Shown here: positions 5,935 through 8,596 of the stretch, piece by piece
How the letters are laid out: each line of letters begins with the position of its first letter
How positions within the stretch are numbered: position 1 is the first letter of the stretch
Origin: CAYRGG01 sp964423745
Lineage (GTDB): Bacteria; Pseudomonadota; Gammaproteobacteria; Competibacterales; Competibacteraceae
Length of the DNA: 8,596 nt
Reading direction: 5' to 3'
Assembly: GCA_964423745.1 (NCBI GenBank)
Contig: CAYRGG010000110.1
Span: 1 to 8,596 of the forward strand
The notes under the pieces: generated by a model
What the model was told of the DNA's origin: nothing
Databases searched by the model: none
Seen by the model: the letters and a program-made list of their open reading frames with translations, nothing else
Position numbers and translations under genes: made by a program

Positions 5935-5973
5935 GAGCTGACAGCAAGCGATTATTTTTTCGGACCATAAACT

Positions 5974-6660
5974 ATGCCTGAAAATAATTTTGAGAATGAA
6001 GTTAATTATTATTCTGACATGCAATCAGATGGTGTAAGAGTTCAAGCAAAACTCGACCATCATACGGCTATATTAGGTGGTATGGCGCGGATTGGACGCG
6101 TTGTTGAATTTGCCAAAGGCGACCCCAAAGACCCCGGCGATATTCCCAGGGTGTTGGTGCAGATAGGTGGCGCCAGTCAAGGTAGCTATATCCGTAATTG
6201 GATGCCGTGGACCACAACCCGAGCGGGTTTTGATGGGGAATGGTGGGCGCCAGAAGTGGATGAACAGGTCCTTGTTATCGCACCGTCGGGTAATCTGTCC
6301 CAGGGTGTTATTGTCGGCTCATTGTATCGTGGTTCCCTCACCTTTGACGCCGCAGCGGACGATATCGCTCCACGAGACCCCATACCCAGCGACAAAGAAA
6401 TCCATAGGCGCATCTATAAAGACGGTTCAAGTGTCACTTACGACCGTAATAGTCACAACTTGTCCATGGTCGTAAAAAGCGCGCCTGACGCCGCCAAGGA
6501 AATATCAGCCACCATTACGGCCGATGAGTCCATTGTGTTAACGGCCGGCACCACGCGAATCACCATCAACCAAGATGGCGCAGTCGATATTGCTGCCCAG
6601 GGCAATGACATTACGATTTCTGGCAATGTGAAGGTGACTGGAACCATGGATGTGAGTTAA
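5974..6660 (+). CDS. V: Baseplate assembly protein V (tail spike, gpV family)
   Basis: A 228-aa protein of the P2 gpV type; P2 gpV is about 211 aa, so this is a full-length spike rather than a long VgrG or Afp8. Residues about 37-120 form the OB-fold domain, from MARIGRVVEF to GVIVGSLY, with the conserved WMPWTTTRAGFDGEWWAP at 76-93 and DEQVLV at 96-101. Residues about 148-228 are repeated short beta strands (ISATITADESIVLTAG, TRITINQDGAVDIAAQ) expected to build the trimeric beta-helix needle. In the family it forms the membrane-piercing central spike under the tube. No good Shine-Dalgarno precedes ATG 5974; later ATGs at 6019 and 6082 are no better and would cut into or toward the OB fold. 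The 105-bp repeat lies just upstream and may have altered expression. Confidence 0.9.
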   Translation: MPENNFENEVNYYSDMQSDGVRVQAKLDHHTAILGGMARIGRVVEFAKGDPKDPGDIPRVLVQIGGASQGSYIRNWMPWTTTRAGFDGEWWAPEVDEQVLVIAPSGNLSQGVIVGSLYRGSLTFDAAADDIAPRDPIPSDKEIHRRIYKDGSSVTYDRNSHNLSMVVKSAPDAAKEISATITADESIVLTAGTTRITINQDGAVDIAAQGNDITISGNVKVTGTMDVS

Positions 6661-6710
6661 CGCCAGTTTCCTGCATTACCTGTAATAGCAACAAAACGTG
6701 AGAGAAGCGT

Positions 6711-7082
6711 ATGTCAAAATCAGTCGCAGTAGACGGTGATACTCAGTTCGAGACCAGTACCGCAAAACTTCCAGCAGATACCGACCAAAAGGGATTTTGG
6801 CAGCCGGTGGGTGAGCCAGTTGTGACCCTTGGTGAGACAATTTCTGTGAAAGATAAAAAAGTTGAATTAAGCGCCGAGATGACATGGACATATATAGGTG
6901 GCGCCGCGAGTAACACTCCCATTGGTCCGTTTCAAGATACCGCAACGTTGACAGCCGGTCCGACGAAGCTGACAGACGCTAATCGAAATGTTCTCGTTGA
7001 GGGTGATGAGGCAACCGGCACGATGGATCCGGGCAATAAAATTATTGTGAAGACGAGTCAAGACATTTTAAAAACGGCTTAG
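6711..7082 (+). CDS. Hypothetical 123-aa protein between gpV and gpJ; possible spike-tip (PAAR-like) protein
   Basis: A 123-aa, beta-rich, acidic protein with no signal peptide or membrane segment. The N-terminus reads SKSVAVDGDTQFETST. The C-terminal half (TLTAGPTKLTDANRNVLVEG at about 78-97, then NKIIVKTSQ at 108-116) has short strands with glycine turns, recalling the repeating turns of PAAR-type tip proteins. Position supports that: in eCIS clusters the PAAR tip gene lies next to the spike, gp25 and J genes. However, the protein has no His and no Cys, so it cannot bind metal through the usual His/Cys set of PAAR proteins. The purine-rich GAGAGAAG (6700-6707) precedes ATG 6711. Alternatives are a small baseplate or chaperone protein. 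I do not recognise the family with confidence; the gene itself is well supported. Confidence 0.75.
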   Translation: MSKSVAVDGDTQFETSTAKLPADTDQKGFWQPVGEPVVTLGETISVKDKKVELSAEMTWTYIGGAASNTPIGPFQDTATLTAGPTKLTDANRNVLVEGDEATGTMDPGNKIIVKTSQDILKTA

Positions 7083-7143
7083 AAGCTGTTTCAACACTGA
7101 TCGCCCCGGTTTTTGCGAAACGATAACCACTTAAGGTTGATTT

Positions 7144-8538
7144 ATGAGCTTATTTACCAGCATCGATCTCTCTGAACTGCCACCACCCAGTATTGTGGAG
7201 GCGTTGGATTATGAAGTCATATTGGCAGCGACAAAAAATGAACTGCAAACATTAGCCCCAGAGATAGATGTGGACAATCTGTTGGAAAGCGATCCCGTCA
7301 GCAAGCTGCTGCAAGTGATGGCCTATCGGGAAATGCATCTGCGCCAGCGTATTAACGAATCTGCCCAAGGGGTCATGTTGGCCACGGCGACAGGCGCGAA
7401 CCTGGATAATCTCGCAGCCCTGGTTAACATTAAACGCTTAGTGATTGATCCAGGCGATCCCGATGCGTCGATTGATCCGGTCTATGAGGATGACGCGCGT
7501 TTGCGGGGGCGCACGCAATTGGCTTTCGAGGGTTTTTCCACCGCCGGACCGAGAGGTGCTTATTTGTTTCATGCCCTATCGGCTTCTGCTTTGGTGAAAG
7601 ACGTGGCGGTGTATTCTGATTTTCCGGGTGAGGTGGAAGTACGGGTATTGAGTAGTGAAGACAATGGAGCCGCCTCCAATGATTTATTAACACAGGTGGC
7701 AAACGTATTAAACGCCGATGAGATTCGTCCCATCACCGATCTGGTTAAGGTCAACTCCGCTGATATTGTGCCTTACACTATCAATGCAACCTTAATACTG
7801 TCTCCTGGCGTCGGTTCCCAAGAAGTGCTCGCGTCTGCCCGAGGGGCCGCGCAAGCCTTTATCGACAAACATCATAAACTGGGTAGCGACATTACCCGCG
7901 CTGCGCTGTTCTCCGCCCTCTACCATCCGGGTGTGCAAAACATCGTCTTGCGCGAGCCGAGTGCAGATATGCTGATTGAGCAGAGCGAAGCGCCCTTCGG
8001 CAGGATTGGTAGCATTGATTCCGCGGAGCACCCCACATCCGTCCCGGTCAATATGGCCGCCGGGATTACCTTTACTAATCAAAGCGACGTCGCCGGTGAG
8101 ATTGCGGGAACCGTTTCCATTACCCCCGCCGTGGATGATCAAGACATCACCCATTATGCCATCTATTGGGGCGGCAACAATGCACAAAAATTGCCTTTAG
8201 GTACCAAAATCTATGTGTCCTCGGGTAAAGAAATAATCCTCGATCACGACAATGCCATCAATCTGTCAATCACCAGTCTTGATGGCAAAACGATTTTCTT
8301 GCAAGAACAGGATTACACCCTAGAAAACGCCACGGTGACGACGCTAAATGCCCTCATGGAAGGCGCACCCCTGCGCGTGACCTACGACTTACCGGCCATT
8401 GCTGAATTGGAAAAAGGCACAGACCTGGCCCACCGCTTTGCCCCAAATACCGTGATACCCGCCGGCGCTACCCATCTCATCGTGTTCACTAAAAACGAGT
8501 TTGGCGAAATGCTGTACGGCGTGAGTACAGACATTTAA
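7144..8538 (+). CDS. J: Baseplate assembly protein J with long C-terminal extension
   Basis: A 464-aa protein whose first 300 or so residues match the Baseplate_J family (P2 gpJ is about 302 aa), a wedge component of contractile tails. Visible landmarks are GANLDNLAALVNIKRL at 84-99, ARLRGRTQLAFEGFSTAGPR at 118-137, the following AYLFHALSA, and ALVKDVAVYSDFPGEVEV at about 151-168. Residues about 300-464 are extra. They begin with an Ig/FnIII-like beta segment (VAGEIAGTVSI at 316-326, THYAIYWGG at 336-344) and end with IPAGATHLIVFTKNEFGEM at 438-456. A different beta-rich stretch (about 357-419) sits between. AAGG at 7133-7136 supports ATG 7144. The gene is intact. The extension probably projects from the baseplate or contacts a fiber, which is inference. 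Confidence 0.9.
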   Translation: MSLFTSIDLSELPPPSIVEALDYEVILAATKNELQTLAPEIDVDNLLESDPVSKLLQVMAYREMHLRQRINESAQGVMLATATGANLDNLAALVNIKRLVIDPGDPDASIDPVYEDDARLRGRTQLAFEGFSTAGPRGAYLFHALSASALVKDVAVYSDFPGEVEVRVLSSEDNGAASNDLLTQVANVLNADEIRPITDLVKVNSADIVPYTINATLILSPGVGSQEVLASARGAAQAFIDKHHKLGSDITRAALFSALYHPGVQNIVLREPSADMLIEQSEAPFGRIGSIDSAEHPTSVPVNMAAGITFTNQSDVAGEIAGTVSITPAVDDQDITHYAIYWGGNNAQKLPLGTKIYVSSGKEIILDHDNAINLSITSLDGKTIFLQEQDYTLENATVTTLNALMEGAPLRVTYDLPAIAELEKGTDLAHRFAPNTVIPAGATHLIVFTKNEFGEMLYGVSTDI

Positions 8539-8559
8539 GATTCAAGGAGTTAACTGGAT

Positions 8560-8596
8560 ATGCCGGACCATAACATCAACCCAAGGCTGGATGCGA
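8560..8596 (+). CDS. Start of the next tail gene, probably gpI (truncated by window end)
   Basis: ATG 8560 has a strong ribosome site, AAGGAGT at 8544-8550, 21 nt after the gpJ stop. Only 12 codons are visible (MPDHNINPRLDA), too few to identify by sequence. In P2-like and eCIS modules the gene after J is I, so tail protein I is the expectation from gene order alone. Confidence 0.55.
   Translation, partial: MPDHNINPRLDA

Noticed and set aside
1..8596. CRISPR array, tRNA or rRNA gene, or transposase
   Set aside because: No regularly spaced direct repeats, cloverleaf with CCA-type acceptor, rRNA-like segment or transposase motif was found on either strand.

Overview
The window looks like part of an accessory island in a Gram-negative, probably marine-type gammaproteobacterial genome. 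This rests on moderate GC, strong GGAGG-type ribosome sites, a P2-like contractile-tail baseplate module, a Tat-exported GMC oxidoreductase and dispersed short palindromic repeats. The taxon is an inference; no marker gene is present.

Region 1 (1-2444), all on the + strand. It opens with the C-terminal tail of an unidentified gene. Then come a DUF2505 (START/SRPBCC-fold) protein, a class I SAM-dependent methyltransferase with an N-terminal winged-helix domain (Rv2258c-like), and a PaaI-like hotdog thioesterase. The last two are 49 nt apart and probably co-transcribed. The trio suggests small-molecule or lipid modification, but the substrate cannot be read from the sequence.

Region 2 (2445-3666) is gene-poor and repeat-rich. 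It holds one small 65-aa ORFan, a strong rho-independent terminator just after it, a 105-bp palindromic element, tandem TGAAACATT repeats, and a possible three-way-junction structure in the leader of the next gene.

Region 3 (3667-5430) is a GMC-family FAD oxidoreductase of 587 aa with a twin-arginine signal and an intact His/His catalytic pair. By eye it is more GC-rich than its surroundings.

Region 4 (5431-8596) is the baseplate part of a contractile phage tail, tailocin or related injection system. The order is gpW/gp25, gpV spike, a 123-aa protein in the position where a spike tip would be expected, gpJ with a long C-terminal extension, and the first codons of the next gene (gpI expected by position). 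No tube, sheath, capsid, terminase or integrase gene lies in the window, so prophage, tailocin and eCIS cannot be told apart.

The most unusual signal is a pair of exactly 105-bp elements in inverted orientation (3165-3269 and 5830-5934). They bracket the GMC gene and gpW. They align without gaps at 83/105 identical positions. Each has about 18-bp terminal inverted repeats enclosing two internal hairpins, and at three stem positions both bases have changed together so that pairing is kept.
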